From: Mycobacterium deserti
Lineage (GTDB): Bacteria > Actinomycetota > Actinomycetes > Mycobacteriales > Mycobacteriaceae
DNA: 64,000 nt
Direction of reading: 5' to 3'
Assembly (NCBI RefSeq): GCF_025345615.1
Contig: NZ_JAODWD010000002.1
Location: forward strand, 1 to 64,000
Made by a program: the position numbers and the translations under genes. Of this stretch, positions 28,565 to 38,148 are shown piece after piece (the stretch's first letter is position 1; each line of letters opens with the position of its first letter). The notes beneath the pieces were generated by a model. It saw only the letters and a program-made list of their open reading frames with translations. It had not been told where the DNA came from and made no database searches.

Positions 28565-30145
28565 TCAGCGCATTTCGCGCCTAGACCGGACTGCAGTGGC
28601 AGACGCGATAACGAGTCCAGAAAGGCTTACCCAGATGAGAACGTCACCGAGCCGGTTGTAGATCGTCCGACTGCCCGTTGCCGGCACGTCGGCGAACATC
28701 ACGTGACTCTGGGTACCCGACGTATCCTGAGTCGCAAGAACCTGGCCCAAACGATCGAAAGCCGCCGCTTGGCTGTTGTAAGCCGCACGGATGAGCGAAT
28801 AACCGTTCTCGATTGCCCGAAGCTTCACCCATTTGAGGGTGTGCGATCGACCAAGCTCCGGCCACTCAAGGCCCGGCACCATCATGATGTCCGCATCCAC
28901 GCGGGCCTGAGTGGGAAAGTCCGCGTCATAGCAAATGACATTGGTGAGGCGGCCAAACGGCGCCTGCGCAACCGGGGCGGGACCATCCGCCGGCGGTACG
29001 GGCTCAAGCATGGGCACCGGGTGCCGCTTGTCGTAGGACCAGATCTGACTCCCATCGGGTCCGATGAGGAACGTCGCATTGCGTGCGAAAGGCTCGCCCA
29101 TCGCGGCGTTGATGTAGATCTTCTCCTGCTGCGCAACGTCGCCGACCTTGGCTACGAATCCCGATGTGTCCGCATCACTCAGGACCGGCGCGGCCGTTTC
29201 AGACCAAACCACAACTTTGGCGCCGGCGCGAGCCGCCTCGCGGGTGCTCCGAAGAAGATCATCGACGACCATCGCATAGGCGGCGTGCGCGACGGCGGGA
29301 GCGACATGCGCCACCTCGTCTTTGTTAGCGAAGAGCCCCGTCTCGGCGTGCAGGCCGCTCGTCGGATTGACGTACTCACCGGAAGCAGTTAGCCGGCCTT
29401 CGATCATCGCGCGGGCGGCACGTTGCACATCGACACTGGGAGTCACCGTCGCCATGCGGACATAGTTGGTAGCCGACGGAGTGAAGGCCAGCCGTAGGCC
29501 ACCTCCGACCAGCGCCAGCGCTAATACGGTGGCGTAAACCATTGTGACTCTGCGGGTTCCGGGCGTCCTGGGGTTGTCCCAAACCCAGTTCACAGTGGTG
29601 GCGAACCATCCGATCAGAAATCCGATGCTGTAAGGCCCTAAGAACGCGACCAACTGTAGAAGCGACAGATGTTCGGTCTGCGTGTTGGCGCGCAAGCCGT
29701 AGATCACGCCGAGCGGGCTCAGTTCACCCATTAGAAACTCCGTGCACGCCCATGCGGCCGGGAACACCATCAGTTTGCCGACCATGCCGAGACGGGGCGT
29801 CAGCAGCCGGTCGACCGCATAGGGCAAGACGAAGACCAGTCCAAACGCAACGGCAATCGCAAACTTTCCTGCCGTCAGGCCGCCGCCCAGTTCGAACGCC
29901 CAGAACATCGCGTTCGCGACCGTCGCCAACCAGAGGACAGGGACGGCAATCCAGAAGCGGCTGATACGCGAAAATCGCAGCAGGAACACCGGAGCGATCC
30001 AGGCCGCCAACGGAATGTCCCACCGGCCGCCGACAGCAAACAGCGACGCGGTGAACCCGATGGCTAACAGGGTCAGCGGCCCGCCGAAGAGCTGACCGCG
30101 GCGGGGCAGTTGTGCCGCGGCCGTGTCCATTTCCATCGTCGACAT
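28565..30145 (-). CDS. Apolipoprotein N-acyltransferase-like membrane protein
   Basis: The product has 526 residues. The N-terminal half (about 20-220) holds six or seven hydrophobic segments. The C-terminal half is a nitrilase-fold domain with the catalytic triad visible as Glu316 (VWSETAAP), Lys373 (YDKRHPVP) and Cys405 (VICYDADFP). This is the layout of Lnt, which N-acylates lipoproteins at the membrane. Other CN-hydrolase membrane proteins are possible, because the spacing in the periplasmic domain is shorter than in E. coli Lnt. GGAGA lies before the ATG. It stands alone; the lipoprotein at 32913 could be a substrate. Confidence 0.78.
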   Translation of the reverse strand: MSTMEMDTAAAQLPRRGQLFGGPLTLLAIGFTASLFAVGGRWDIPLAAWIAPVFLLRFSRISRFWIAVPVLWLATVANAMFWAFELGGGLTAGKFAIAVAFGLVFVLPYAVDRLLTPRLGMVGKLMVFPAAWACTEFLMGELSPLGVIYGLRANTQTEHLSLLQLVAFLGPYSIGFLIGWFATTVNWVWDNPRTPGTRRVTMVYATVLALALVGGGLRLAFTPSATNYVRMATVTPSVDVQRAARAMIEGRLTASGEYVNPTSGLHAETGLFANKDEVAHVAPAVAHAAYAMVVDDLLRSTREAARAGAKVVVWSETAAPVLSDADTSGFVAKVGDVAQQEKIYINAAMGEPFARNATFLIGPDGSQIWSYDKRHPVPMLEPVPPADGPAPVAQAPFGRLTNVICYDADFPTQARVDADIMMVPGLEWPELGRSHTLKWVKLRAIENGYSLIRAAYNSQAAAFDRLGQVLATQDTSGTQSHVMFADVPATGSRTIYNRLGDVLIWVSLSGLVIASATAVRSRREMR

Positions 30146-30505
30146 GGTCTCCTACTTCGATCGATTCGGTTGAGGTGGTGTCGAGTAACACCGGTGTGGA
30201 CATCCAGAGAGACGGGAAATCGCAGACTTCAGTGATTCAGTAGTCCGCGCTATATCAAGCTGTGGCATGTCGATTGGCGCGTCCGCGGTGAAGCGCGACT
30301 GCCAGCCCACCACGTTTCATGCATGTACGTTGCTGTTTCGGATGGCTGTCCGTACTTGATGGCCGGCTCTCCTGAGCCCCGAAAGCCCTATGCGGCTGGG
30401 ATTACCGTCTGTGAGCAGTACGTGTTGTCGCGCATGTAATCCCGCCTTTCGCCGTTCCCCTGGCTGCAACGCTAACACAAGAAGTGACCGCGAAGTCATT
30501 TTTTT
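30146..30505. other. Divergent intergenic region
   Basis: No supported gene between the Lnt-like gene and the TetR gene. It probably holds both promoters. Confidence 0.45.
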
Positions 30506-30521
30506 ATGACCTCTAGGTCAT
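30506..30521. promoter_or_regulatory. Perfect TetR-type operator palindrome
   Basis: ATGACCT-CT-AGGTCAT has 7-bp arms and a 2-bp centre. It ends 14 bp before the ATG of the TetR gene at 30535, so autorepression is likely. Confidence 0.7.
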
Positions 30522-30534
30522 ATATGCTGGTAGC

Positions 30535-31107
30535 ATGACACCGGCGCGTTCAAACGAGGTCCCCGTCACGCCCAAGGGGCGAGAAACCAAGGAGGCGCTC
30601 CTTGACGCTGGCGAGGCCGTGGCAGCACGCGAGGGACTATCCGGACTCAGCGTTACCGCGGTGACCACCCGGGCAGGAGTGGCGAAGGGCACATTCTACG
30701 TGTACTTCGCCGATCGCGCCGCGTTCATCGAGGCGCTTGATCGCCGATTCTATGAGCGCGTCAGAGAAACCGTGCTCGACGTCGTCGCGCCCCTCGCTCC
30801 CGGCAGAGATCTGCTCATCGCCGCCGCAACAGCGTATCTAGATGTGTGCCTTGCCCATCGTTCAATCAAGGCGTTGATCCTGGAGGCGCGGGTACATTCG
30901 ACGCGGGGCGCGACGTTCGCCGAACTTGTCGACCAATTCACGGCGATCATGGCCCCCAGTCTCGAAGCCATCGGCATGACGCCGGTGGACGTGTACGCGC
31001 GCCTGGTTATCGCCCTCGCTTCCGAGGTGGCCATCATTGAGCTCGAACGCGAAAGCAGCGTCGACGACGCTCGCGCCGGCATCCGCAAGATGCTGAGGGG
31101 TTGCTGA
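30535..31107 (+). CDS. TetR-family transcriptional regulator
   Basis: The product has 190 residues. The N-terminal HTH reads LSVTAVTTRAGVAKGTFYVY then FADRAAFIEAL, typical of TetR. The remaining 130 residues are an all-helical ligand/dimer domain with no family-specific motif I recognise. A perfect 7/2/7 palindrome sits just upstream and is probably its own operator; it could also act on the divergent Lnt-like gene. Confidence 0.9.
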   Translation: MTPARSNEVPVTPKGRETKEALLDAGEAVAAREGLSGLSVTAVTTRAGVAKGTFYVYFADRAAFIEALDRRFYERVRETVLDVVAPLAPGRDLLIAAATAYLDVCLAHRSIKALILEARVHSTRGATFAELVDQFTAIMAPSLEAIGMTPVDVYARLVIALASEVAIIELERESSVDDARAGIRKMLRGC

Positions 31108-31228
31108 AATTACACCGCAATCTGCGATAGCGCCGACTCAAGAAGGTCGTCCGCGCTCACGCTCGCGTATGAGGTAGTGGCGCGCTCCCCGTGTAGGTAA
31201 CGCACATTCGCGCGTACATAGAGCGCGC

Positions 31229-31930
31229 TTATGCAGTAACTGAGAGCCGGTCCAGCCATTCGCTCAACAGCGCGGCCTCGGCATCGGTGAGGACCCTGGA
31301 ACCCCGGAGCGACGCCTTGAGTGCGACCGCTCTGGTGGCCACCCTGTCCGACTCGTCGACACTCGCCGCGTCAGTCGTGATGACCGACAGAATCGCCTCG
31401 CGCGTCGCGGCAGATAGACCCGTGTCCCGCTGTTCCGGCGGCATCGCGATCAGTGTCAAAACCACACCGCGGCAGGCGGAATGCATCATCTGGGCGGCAC
31501 GGTCGACACTGACCCGCAAACGGCCCGCCTCGGCGATCCGCGCCACGATTTCGCGCAGTACCGCTTCGGCCTCCTCGACGGCCACCGGGCTAGCGTGCGG
31601 TCGAGGATCCCCGTAGAGAACCGTGTAGACCGCAGGGTGGGTCAGCCCGAACTCGACGCTCAGATCCCAGCCGCGGCGAAGGTCGTCGACGCAGTCTTTC
31701 GCGCGCGGCCGCGTCTTCTTCCGCGCCAGGTACTCGGCGAAGCCATGGCTGGCGGCGGCATCGAGCAACCCTCGCATATCTCCGAAGTGCCGATAGATGG
31801 TAGGCGACTGAACGCCTGCCGCTGCACAGACTGCCCGAGTGGTCACCGCGTCACGGCCCTCGCTGTCGAGAAGTTCGGCCGCGGCGCGGACGATGCGTTC
31901 GCGGGCGCCGCCATCGTCTCCCCCTGACAT
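31229..31930 (-). CDS. TetR-family transcriptional regulator
   Basis: The product has 233 residues. The HTH reads VTTRAVCAAAGVQSPTIYRH then FGDMRGLLDA. The C-terminal part resembles the WHG/TetR_C-type domain (LTHPAVYTVLYGDPRP). The gene is divergent from the Tat-signal SDR, with about 90 bp between starts that includes the dyad GTGATATCAC (31974-31983). It is the probable repressor of that SDR. Confidence 0.88.
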   Translation of the reverse strand: MSGGDDGGARERIVRAAAELLDSEGRDAVTTRAVCAAAGVQSPTIYRHFGDMRGLLDAAASHGFAEYLARKKTRPRAKDCVDDLRRGWDLSVEFGLTHPAVYTVLYGDPRPHASPVAVEEAEAVLREIVARIAEAGRLRVSVDRAAQMMHSACRGVVLTLIAMPPEQRDTGLSAATREAILSVITTDAASVDESDRVATRAVALKASLRGSRVLTDAEAALLSEWLDRLSVTA

Positions 31931-31973
31931 ACATCATTGATAACAGACGCACGTTTGCGCTGCCAACGTATCG

Positions 31974-31983
31974 GTGATATCAC
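31974..31983. promoter_or_regulatory. 10-bp perfect dyad between divergent TetR and SDR genes
   Basis: GTGATATCAC lies in the intergenic region between the two starts. It is short, so chance is possible, but its place fits an operator. Confidence 0.35.
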
Positions 31984-32020
31984 TTCATTAGTACTAGCGC
32001 TAACAGATCGGAAAACTTTC

Positions 32021-32890
32021 ATGACCGAGAACACCGACCAAGAACCTGTCCGATACACCATGATGTCTCGCCGCTCGATGCTTGCGGCGGCCGCAGCGGT
32101 GTCCGCGGGCGCCGCAGGCGTCGCTGGATTCGCCGCCGCACAAGGCGGGGGCCCGTCGTCCAACTCGATGTCAGCCGTGGTGACCGGTTCGTCGCGCGGG
32201 ATCGGTGCGGCGACCGCCCGCCGGTTGGCTCGCGACGGCTACGCGGTGACCGTCAACTGTGTGGTCAGGCGCGACCTCGCCGCTGGCGTGGTGCGGGAGA
32301 TCGAGGCGGCCGGAGGCCGAGCGGTGTGGGTGCAGGCCGACGTCAGCGACCCGTCGGCGGTGCGGAAGTTGTTCGACGAGCACGAGCGGGCGTTCGGCCG
32401 CCCGGATGTCGTGATCGCCAACGCGGGGATCATGCGGTTGGCGCCCTTCGCCGCCATGACTGACGACGATTTCGATCACATGTTCGCGGTCAACGCCAAA
32501 GGCAGCTTCAACACGCTGCGCGAAGCGGCGCGCCGTGTCCGCGACGGCGGACGCATCGTGACGCTCTCATCAAGCATCACGCAATTGCGCAGTCCGACCT
32601 ACGGGCCATACGCCGCGACCAAAATGGCACAGGACATGTACGCCTCCATCCTGGCCAAAGAGCTCGGGGACCGCCGCATCTCGGTCAACGCCATGGCGCC
32701 CGGCGTCGTCAACACTCCCCTGTTCACCGACGGCAAGAGCCCCGAGCAGATCGCGGGATTCGTTGAACGGACCCCGCACGGGCGCCTCGGTGAGCCCACG
32801 GACATCGCCGATGCCATAGCGGGACTCTGCAGCAGCGACGGCGCGTGGGTGAACGGCCAGACGGTGTTCGCCAACGGCGGCATCGTCTGA
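32021..32890 (+). CDS. SDR oxidoreductase with a Tat-type signal sequence
   Basis: The product has about 289 residues. Residues 14-45 read MSRRSML followed by an Ala-rich hydrophobic stretch ending AAQG, which has the form of a twin-arginine signal. The rest is a classical [12 protein letters not shown] near residue 55, NAG, a catalytic serine in LSSSIT and YAATK. SDRs are normally cytoplasmic, so an exported one is unusual, although cofactor-loaded export is what Tat allows. The ATG at 32021 is preferred over 31937 because it begins the expected leader. Alternatively ATG at 32168 would give a cytoplasmic enzyme. Confidence 0.78.
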   Translation: MTENTDQEPVRYTMMSRRSMLAAAAAVSAGAAGVAGFAAAQGGGPSSNSMSAVVTGSSRGIGAATARRLARDGYAVTVNCVVRRDLAAGVVREIEAAGGRAVWVQADVSDPSAVRKLFDEHERAFGRPDVVIANAGIMRLAPFAAMTDDDFDHMFAVNAKGSFNTLREAARRVRDGGRIVTLSSSITQLRSPTYGPYAATKMAQDMYASILAKELGDRRISVNAMAPGVVNTPLFTDGKSPEQIAGFVERTPHGRLGEPTDIADAIAGLCSSDGAWVNGQTVFANGGIV

Positions 32891-32912
32891 GCGGCCGACG
32901 CAGTGCACGACC

Positions 32913-34049
32913 ATGGTCATTAAGTTTGGCATCCTGATGATTTTGGCCTCCATGGCAGGACTCATCTCCGGATGCGCCCACCCCATGCCCGCCGGCGAGA
33001 AATCGGCCACCGTGTCGGTGCAGGCGCAAAGGCCCGTCGGACCGCAAACACACTCCGCGCCAGGTGAAGTCACCGAAGTTGCCGCTGGTTTACGAATGCC
33101 CTGGGGACTCAGTTTTCTGCCCGACAGCTCGGCGCTGATATCCAGCCGCGACACCGGGGAGATACATCGGGTTCTGGCGGACGGCACTATGACACTGCTG
33201 GGTCACGTCGACGGCGTATCCGACACTGCGGAAGGTGGCCTGCTCGGCCTCGCGGTGTCGCCGGATTTCCAGACACACCGAACAGTATTCGCATACGTAT
33301 CCGGCCAGCCTAGCAACCGCGTCGTCGCCCTACGAATCGACGACGACCTCACGTCGTTCACGGTCGAGCGCACCCTCGTGGCGGGTATCACCACCGACAA
33401 CCGCCACCATGGTGGCCGGCTGGCCTTCGACCGGGATGGAAACCTATGGATCGGTACCGGCGACGCGTTCGACGGAACCCTCGCACAGGATCCGTCGTCG
33501 CTCAACGGCAAGGTCCTCAGGATCCGCCCCGACGGGTCGGTGCCCGACGGTAATCCGACTGGCACTCCGGTATTTTCCATGGGACACCGCAACGTGCAGG
33601 GCATTGCGTTCGGCCCCGACGGCACCGTCTACGCCTCCGAATTCGGTCATCGGACGTGGGACGAGGTCAACGTCCTTCGGCCGGGCCTCAATTACGGCTG
33701 GCCGCTGGCCGAAGGGCACCAGGGCGACTTCGGACAACGGCCAATTGTCACGTTTCACCCCGACGTTGCCTCACCCTCCGGAATCGCCCACGCCGGTGGT
33801 TCATTATGGATGGCCAGTCTGCGGGGCCAACGACTCTGGCAGATACCGGTGCACAACGGGGAGGTGACCGGAGAACCCGTGGCGCACTTCCAAGGCCGCT
33901 GGGGTCGCATCCGAACCGTCGAAGTCGCACCCGATGGTTCGCTGTGGCTACTCACATCCAATACCGATGAAGCCACCTGGGGTGGCAACCCGCCGCGCGA
34001 AGGCGACGACCGCCTCCTTCGACTGGAACTCCGCGCGACCGGCGGATGA
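32913..34049 (+). CDS. PQQ-dependent sugar dehydrogenase-like lipoprotein
   Basis: The product has 378 residues. A lipobox (LISGC) at about residue 21 follows a short hydrophobic signal, so it is probably anchored on the outside of the membrane. The body is a six-bladed propeller of the soluble glucose/sorbosone dehydrogenase family, with [34 protein letters not shown] and [10 protein letters not shown]. These bind PQQ and calcium in the family. It starts 22 bp after the Tat-SDR gene and probably forms one unit with it. Electron acceptor and sugar are unknown. Confidence 0.85.
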   Translation: MVIKFGILMILASMAGLISGCAHPMPAGEKSATVSVQAQRPVGPQTHSAPGEVTEVAAGLRMPWGLSFLPDSSALISSRDTGEIHRVLADGTMTLLGHVDGVSDTAEGGLLGLAVSPDFQTHRTVFAYVSGQPSNRVVALRIDDDLTSFTVERTLVAGITTDNRHHGGRLAFDRDGNLWIGTGDAFDGTLAQDPSSLNGKVLRIRPDGSVPDGNPTGTPVFSMGHRNVQGIAFGPDGTVYASEFGHRTWDEVNVLRPGLNYGWPLAEGHQGDFGQRPIVTFHPDVASPSGIAHAGGSLWMASLRGQRLWQIPVHNGEVTGEPVAHFQGRWGRIRTVEVAPDGSLWLLTSNTDEATWGGNPPREGDDRLLRLELRATGG

Positions 34050-34655
34050 CATGGATCTCATCTACCGAGCTGCAGGCGCCGGGCGAGAGTTCGAAAGGCC
34101 GCCGTGGAGATGTGCGGTCATCGGAGGCGCGGAACCCGATACCGGCATGGTTGGCACCGACATCGAAGTGCGTGTTGAGGCCTCGGTAGGTGGCCACCGC
34201 AGACCCGTGCGCGGCGACAACCCCGCGGGAGTGCACCATGGCCCGACACGTATCGACGGCGACGCCGGTGAATCCGTGGTGCTCAGGCTGCTGTGTGATG
34301 AGTTACGGGGACGCAGGTCCGGCATCGCGATAGGAGCTCCGGAGCCAGGGACGCCTCGCCACCAACATCGCCTGCCTAGCGGGTGCGGTCGGCACGATAA
34401 GTAAGGGCGTGGCGCCCAGCGTGTCCTCGTAGGACAGTTTCAGCGCCTTGACGCCCAGCGTCGCGACGACGGCAGCGCACGAGGACACATCGTTGCCCAA
34501 GCGTGTGCAGGGAGCCCACCACACGCGCGTAGCGATTCTCGTAGCTCGCGCGAGCCGCGAATCGCAGAACTTATGGAAGCGCAATCAAACTTCAAAGAAC
34601 TGCCATCGCGCACCGAAAGGCCCAATCTCCTGGCCGCGAGGCGATCCAGCAGTCA
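34050..34655. other. About 600 bp with no recognised gene
   Basis: Minus-strand frames such as 34584-34303 are moderately protein-like (ALKLSYEDTLGATPLLIVPT) but are interrupted and I cannot assign a family. Probably another decayed gene. Confidence 0.35.
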
Positions 34656-34691
34656 TCCTGCATTACAGGACCAAATTTTTGCAAAACAGGA
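34656..34691. promoter_or_regulatory. Tandem TCCTG-N5-CAGGA boxes, 21 bp apart, at the hydroxylase operon
   Basis: Box 1 is TCCTG-CATTA-CAGGA (perfect, 34656-34670). Box 2 is TTTTG-CAAAA-CAGGA (34677-34691). They end 53 bp before the GTG of the FAD hydroxylase. Confidence 0.7.
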
Positions 34692-34744
34692 GACTGAGTC
34701 TACGCTAGCGTCCAGTCGCGTCCCAGCTTTTCTTAGGAGGTCGG

Positions 34745-36373
34745 GTGGGATCCATCGCCGCGGTACGAACGCCAGATGTGGCGGTTTGCGGCGCAGGACC
34801 GGTGGGACTCACCTCGGCCGCCTTACTCTCACAACGGGGTCTCAATGTCGTTGTTCTGGAGAAAAACTCCACGACGAGCAACGAACCCAAGGCGATCAGT
34901 GTTGACGACGAAACACTGCGTGTGTTTCAACACGCCGGCGTCGCCGATGCTGTAATGGACGTGGTCGTTCCGGGCACCGGTACCCGCTACTACGACCGAT
35001 ACGGCGCCGCGCTCTTCCAGGCCCGCGGAGCAAGTCCGTTCCGCTTAGGTCACCCCTTCAAAAACCCCTTCGCACAACCCGATCTGGAACGCGTCCTCGT
35101 CGAGGCGTTACGCGCCAGAGCCCAAGTCGACCTGCGGTTCGATACCGAGGTAGTGGATTTCGAGCAGGCTCCCGACAAGGTGACTGTTCATACCCGGGGA
35201 AAAAGCGGCGATCAAAGCTTCGACGTGCCTTATGTATTCGGCTGTGATGGTGGCCGATCAGCCACGCGGCTTTTACAGGGCGGCACCATGACCGGTCGAA
35301 GCCACAAGGATGTCTGGTTGGTTGTCGACACGATCGGCGATAGCCACACCGAGCGATTTGCGATGCACCATGGAAACCCGGTACGCCCGCACGTGATCGT
35401 ACCGGGACTAGCCGGAAGATGCCGGTATGAATTCCGATTGTTTGATGGCGAGGGTCGGCCGGAGGACACGCCGGCGTTCGAGCTAATCGATGCCCTCGTG
35501 TCGCCCTTCCGTCCTATCCGGCCCGATCAAGTCGTGCGGGCGGTCAACTACCGATTCAATGCCGTCGTCGCTGACCAATGGCAGATCGGTCGGTCATTTC
35601 TGCTCGGCGATGCCGCACACATGATGCCGCCCTTCGCTGGGCAAGGCTTGAACACCGGAATCCGCGACGCGGCGAACCTCACTTGGAAGATCGCCGACGT
35701 CCTGGACAACAAGCTCGACCCGTCCGTGCTCGCGAGCTACCAACCCGAACGTGCGCCGCACGCCTGGGCAACGGTCCGGCTCTCCGAGCAACTGGGTCGC
35801 ATCGTCATGACCACCTCGGCACGCATTGCCAAGCGCCGTGACGACATCATTCGAAGCGCGGTAGCGACGTCGGACGGACGCAAGTTCCTCGAAGAGATGC
35901 GCTATCGGCCCACGCAGCACTACACCGACGGACTGGTGCTCGCCAGCGACGATGCCGACATCGTCGGCGTCAGCATCGGCCAGCCGTTGGCATTCGACTC
36001 GCGCACACACCGCGTCGATTGGCTTGACGACATCGTCGGAACACGCTGGACGCTGTTCGGAGTCAACGTCCACGAGGAAGATTGGTCGCAGACCGAAGAG
36101 CTCCGCAGGTGCCTTGAGGCGTCCACCGCCGTGATCTCCACGCGGGAGGACCTGCCCTGCACCGACCACCAAGTGCTCATCGACGTCGACAACGGGCTCA
36201 ACACCGAGTTCTCCCCCTATGCCGGACGTTTCGTGCTGATGCGTCCCGACAAGTTCGTCGCAGCAGCATGGCGGCCGCGTAGTTCGGCAGAGGTCATCCC
36301 GAGCTTGTTGCGATGGACCACCGCATACGCACCGGCGACGCCGGAGCTCCAAGACGGTCAGCGCACAAGTTGA
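34745..36373 (+). CDS. FAD-dependent aromatic hydroxylase (MhpA/PheA type)
   Basis: The product has 542 residues. The FAD-binding GAGPVG motif is at residues 16-21, VLEKN follows, the DGGRS segment is near 168, and the GD motif (GDAAHMMPPFAGQGLN) starts near 288. The PxxxGQGLNTG loop is typical of class A hydroxylases such as 3-(3-hydroxyphenyl)propionate hydroxylase. It would use NAD(P)H to add a second hydroxyl and yield a catechol. AGGAGG precedes the GTG start. It heads a three-gene operon with ring-cleavage and hydrolase genes. Confidence 0.9.
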   Translation: MGSIAAVRTPDVAVCGAGPVGLTSAALLSQRGLNVVVLEKNSTTSNEPKAISVDDETLRVFQHAGVADAVMDVVVPGTGTRYYDRYGAALFQARGASPFRLGHPFKNPFAQPDLERVLVEALRARAQVDLRFDTEVVDFEQAPDKVTVHTRGKSGDQSFDVPYVFGCDGGRSATRLLQGGTMTGRSHKDVWLVVDTIGDSHTERFAMHHGNPVRPHVIVPGLAGRCRYEFRLFDGEGRPEDTPAFELIDALVSPFRPIRPDQVVRAVNYRFNAVVADQWQIGRSFLLGDAAHMMPPFAGQGLNTGIRDAANLTWKIADVLDNKLDPSVLASYQPERAPHAWATVRLSEQLGRIVMTTSARIAKRRDDIIRSAVATSDGRKFLEEMRYRPTQHYTDGLVLASDDADIVGVSIGQPLAFDSRTHRVDWLDDIVGTRWTLFGVNVHEEDWSQTEELRRCLEASTAVISTREDLPCTDHQVLIDVDNGLNTEFSPYAGRFVLMRPDKFVAAAWRPRSSAEVIPSLLRWTTAYAPATPELQDGQRTS

Positions 36374-36391
36374 ATCAGAAAGGCCAGCCTC

Positions 36392-37321
36392 GTGACTAAA
36401 CCGCTTCGCAATATCCTGCCTGAACGCGACGCAGCAGAAGCGCTCTCGCACACCGCGGTCTCCCACATCGGCTTGTCCGTTCCCGATGTAGAGGTGACCG
36501 CCGATTTCTACGGCCGCGTTCTGGGACTCCGGATCCAACACGATCTGCCCGGAGGTGGCTTGCGATTGGGATGGGGAGCCGGCCACCACGTCATCGACCT
36601 GACCCCCGGCGAAACCGGACTGAGCCACTACGGATTCGAGGTGCGTGACGACGACGGCATCACCAAAATCACCGAACGTGTGAAGGCCGCCGGTTACGCG
36701 TGCACCGAGCTGCCGCAATCCTTCATCGACTATCCCATCGGATCGCCCCACGGCATCGCTGTTGTCGATCCCGACGGGACAACGGTGCACTTCCACGGCG
36801 CCGTTGAACGACAAGGGGAAAATGCGGCAGATCCCGGGCGGCGGCCGATCAAATTCCAGCACATCACAGTCGGGACGGTCAACGTCGAACCGATGGCCAA
36901 ATTCTTTGTCAACGTGGTGGGCTTCCGTATCTCCGACCAACTCGAAGACGGCCGGTTCGCTTGGCTACGCAGCAACCGCGACCATCACACGCTTGCCGTC
37001 GTTAACGTCGGTCGCGCCGGCATCCTGGACCACTACTCCTACGATCTCGCCGAATGGGAAAACTTCAAGACATGGTGTGATCGCCTCACAGACGCCGGCG
37101 TCACTGTGAGTTGGGGTCCGGGCCGGCACGGTCCCGGCAACAACCTATTCATCTTCTTCGAGGACCCGGCCGGAAATCACGTCGAGCTGTCCGCTGAGAT
37201 GGAGAAGTTTCACGACGATCGTGTGACTTATGTTGCCCGGCAATGGAAACCGATCCCAAGTTCAGTCAATCTCTGGGGTGGACAGCTGCCGCATTGGCGA
37301 AAGACAAGTCAGGAGGACTAA
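36392..37321 (+). CDS. Two-domain extradiol dioxygenase (VOC family)
   Basis: The product has 309 residues with VOC domains at about 20-140 and 150-290. Candidate Fe(II) ligands are His in KFQHITVG, His in DHHTLAV and Glu in HVELSAE of the C-terminal domain. A GTG start follows AAAGG. It is a distant paralog of the enzyme at 3234; both end with FF.D.AGN..E-type motifs. It would open the catechol made by the upstream hydroxylase. Confidence 0.88.
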   Translation: MTKPLRNILPERDAAEALSHTAVSHIGLSVPDVEVTADFYGRVLGLRIQHDLPGGGLRLGWGAGHHVIDLTPGETGLSHYGFEVRDDDGITKITERVKAAGYACTELPQSFIDYPIGSPHGIAVVDPDGTTVHFHGAVERQGENAADPGRRPIKFQHITVGTVNVEPMAKFFVNVVGFRISDQLEDGRFAWLRSNRDHHTLAVVNVGRAGILDHYSYDLAEWENFKTWCDRLTDAGVTVSWGPGRHGPGNNLFIFFEDPAGNHVELSAEMEKFHDDRVTYVARQWKPIPSSVNLWGGQLPHWRKTSQED

Positions 37322-37323
37322 CC

Positions 37324-38148
37324 ATGGCCTATGCAACATATCTGCAGGACGGCACTACGCAAGTCGGCGAGGTTCACGGTGACCAGTTGATCCCGCTAAG
37401 CGGCATCGCCGAGCTCGGAACCGGCACCGTACCGGAAACGCTGGCCGCGGCTGTTCGGGATGAGTCGGCTGCGGTGCCGGTGGCCGACGTCACGATGTGC
37501 CCTGTCGTACCCAATCCGTCGAAAGTGATTTGCGTTGGGCTCAATTATCGCGATCACATCCATGAGACGAGACGCGAAACACCCAAGTATCCGGTGCTTT
37601 TCCCGAAGTACGCATCGAACCTGATTGGCGCCTACGACGACATCGTCTTACCACCGGAAGTCGCCCAGCCCGACTACGAGGGCGAATTGGCCGTAGTTAT
37701 CGGTCGCGCCGGACGGCGGATCTCCGAGGACGATGCGCCCGACTACGTGTTGGGGTACACAGTGGCAAACGATGTCACAATGCGTGACTTCCAATACAAG
37801 ACACATCAGTGGATGCAGGGAAAGGCGTGGGACGCCAGTACGCCGGTGGGTCCGATACTGGTCAGGCCCGAAGAGATTGACCTTGATGCGGCCGGGATCC
37901 GCACCCTACTCAACGGCGAGAAGGTTCAGGAATCCGAAATCAACCAATTGCTCTTCACCGTACCCAATTTGATCGCCACGATCTCAGTGTTCACCGAACT
38001 TCGGCCCGGCGACCTGATACTGACTGGCACGCCCGGGGGCGTGGGTTACCGCCGCGACCCGCAGCTATTGTTGTCCGACGGAGACTCCGTTATCGTCGAA
38101 ATCGACGGGATCGGCGCCACGAAGAACACGGTTCGGACATCGACTTAG
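37324..38148 (+). CDS. Fumarylacetoacetate hydrolase-family protein
   Basis: The product has 274 residues. The C-terminal FAH fold shows VICVGLNYRDHI, PDYEGELAVVIGR with the metal-binding acidic residues, and TGTPGGVGYRRDP. The family includes 2-hydroxyhepta-2,4-diene-1,7-dioate isomerases, oxaloacetate decarboxylases and acylpyruvases, any of which could process the product of the upstream extradiol enzyme. The ATG at 37324 follows AGGAGG, which overlaps the end of the dioxygenase gene, so translation is coupled. Confidence 0.9.
   Translation: MAYATYLQDGTTQVGEVHGDQLIPLSGIAELGTGTVPETLAAAVRDESAAVPVADVTMCPVVPNPSKVICVGLNYRDHIHETRRETPKYPVLFPKYASNLIGAYDDIVLPPEVAQPDYEGELAVVIGRAGRRISEDDAPDYVLGYTVANDVTMRDFQYKTHQWMQGKAWDASTPVGPILVRPEEIDLDAAGIRTLLNGEKVQESEINQLLFTVPNLIATISVFTELRPGDLILTGTPGGVGYRRDPQLLLSDGDSVIVEIDGIGATKNTVRTST

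Noticed and set aside
28211-29392. A 393-codon plus-strand open frame
   Set aside because: Antisense shadow of the Lnt-like gene, whose catalytic residues are clear.
35594-36940. A 448-codon minus-strand open frame
   Set aside because: It lies antisense to the well-supported FAD hydroxylase and dioxygenase genes and has no motif.
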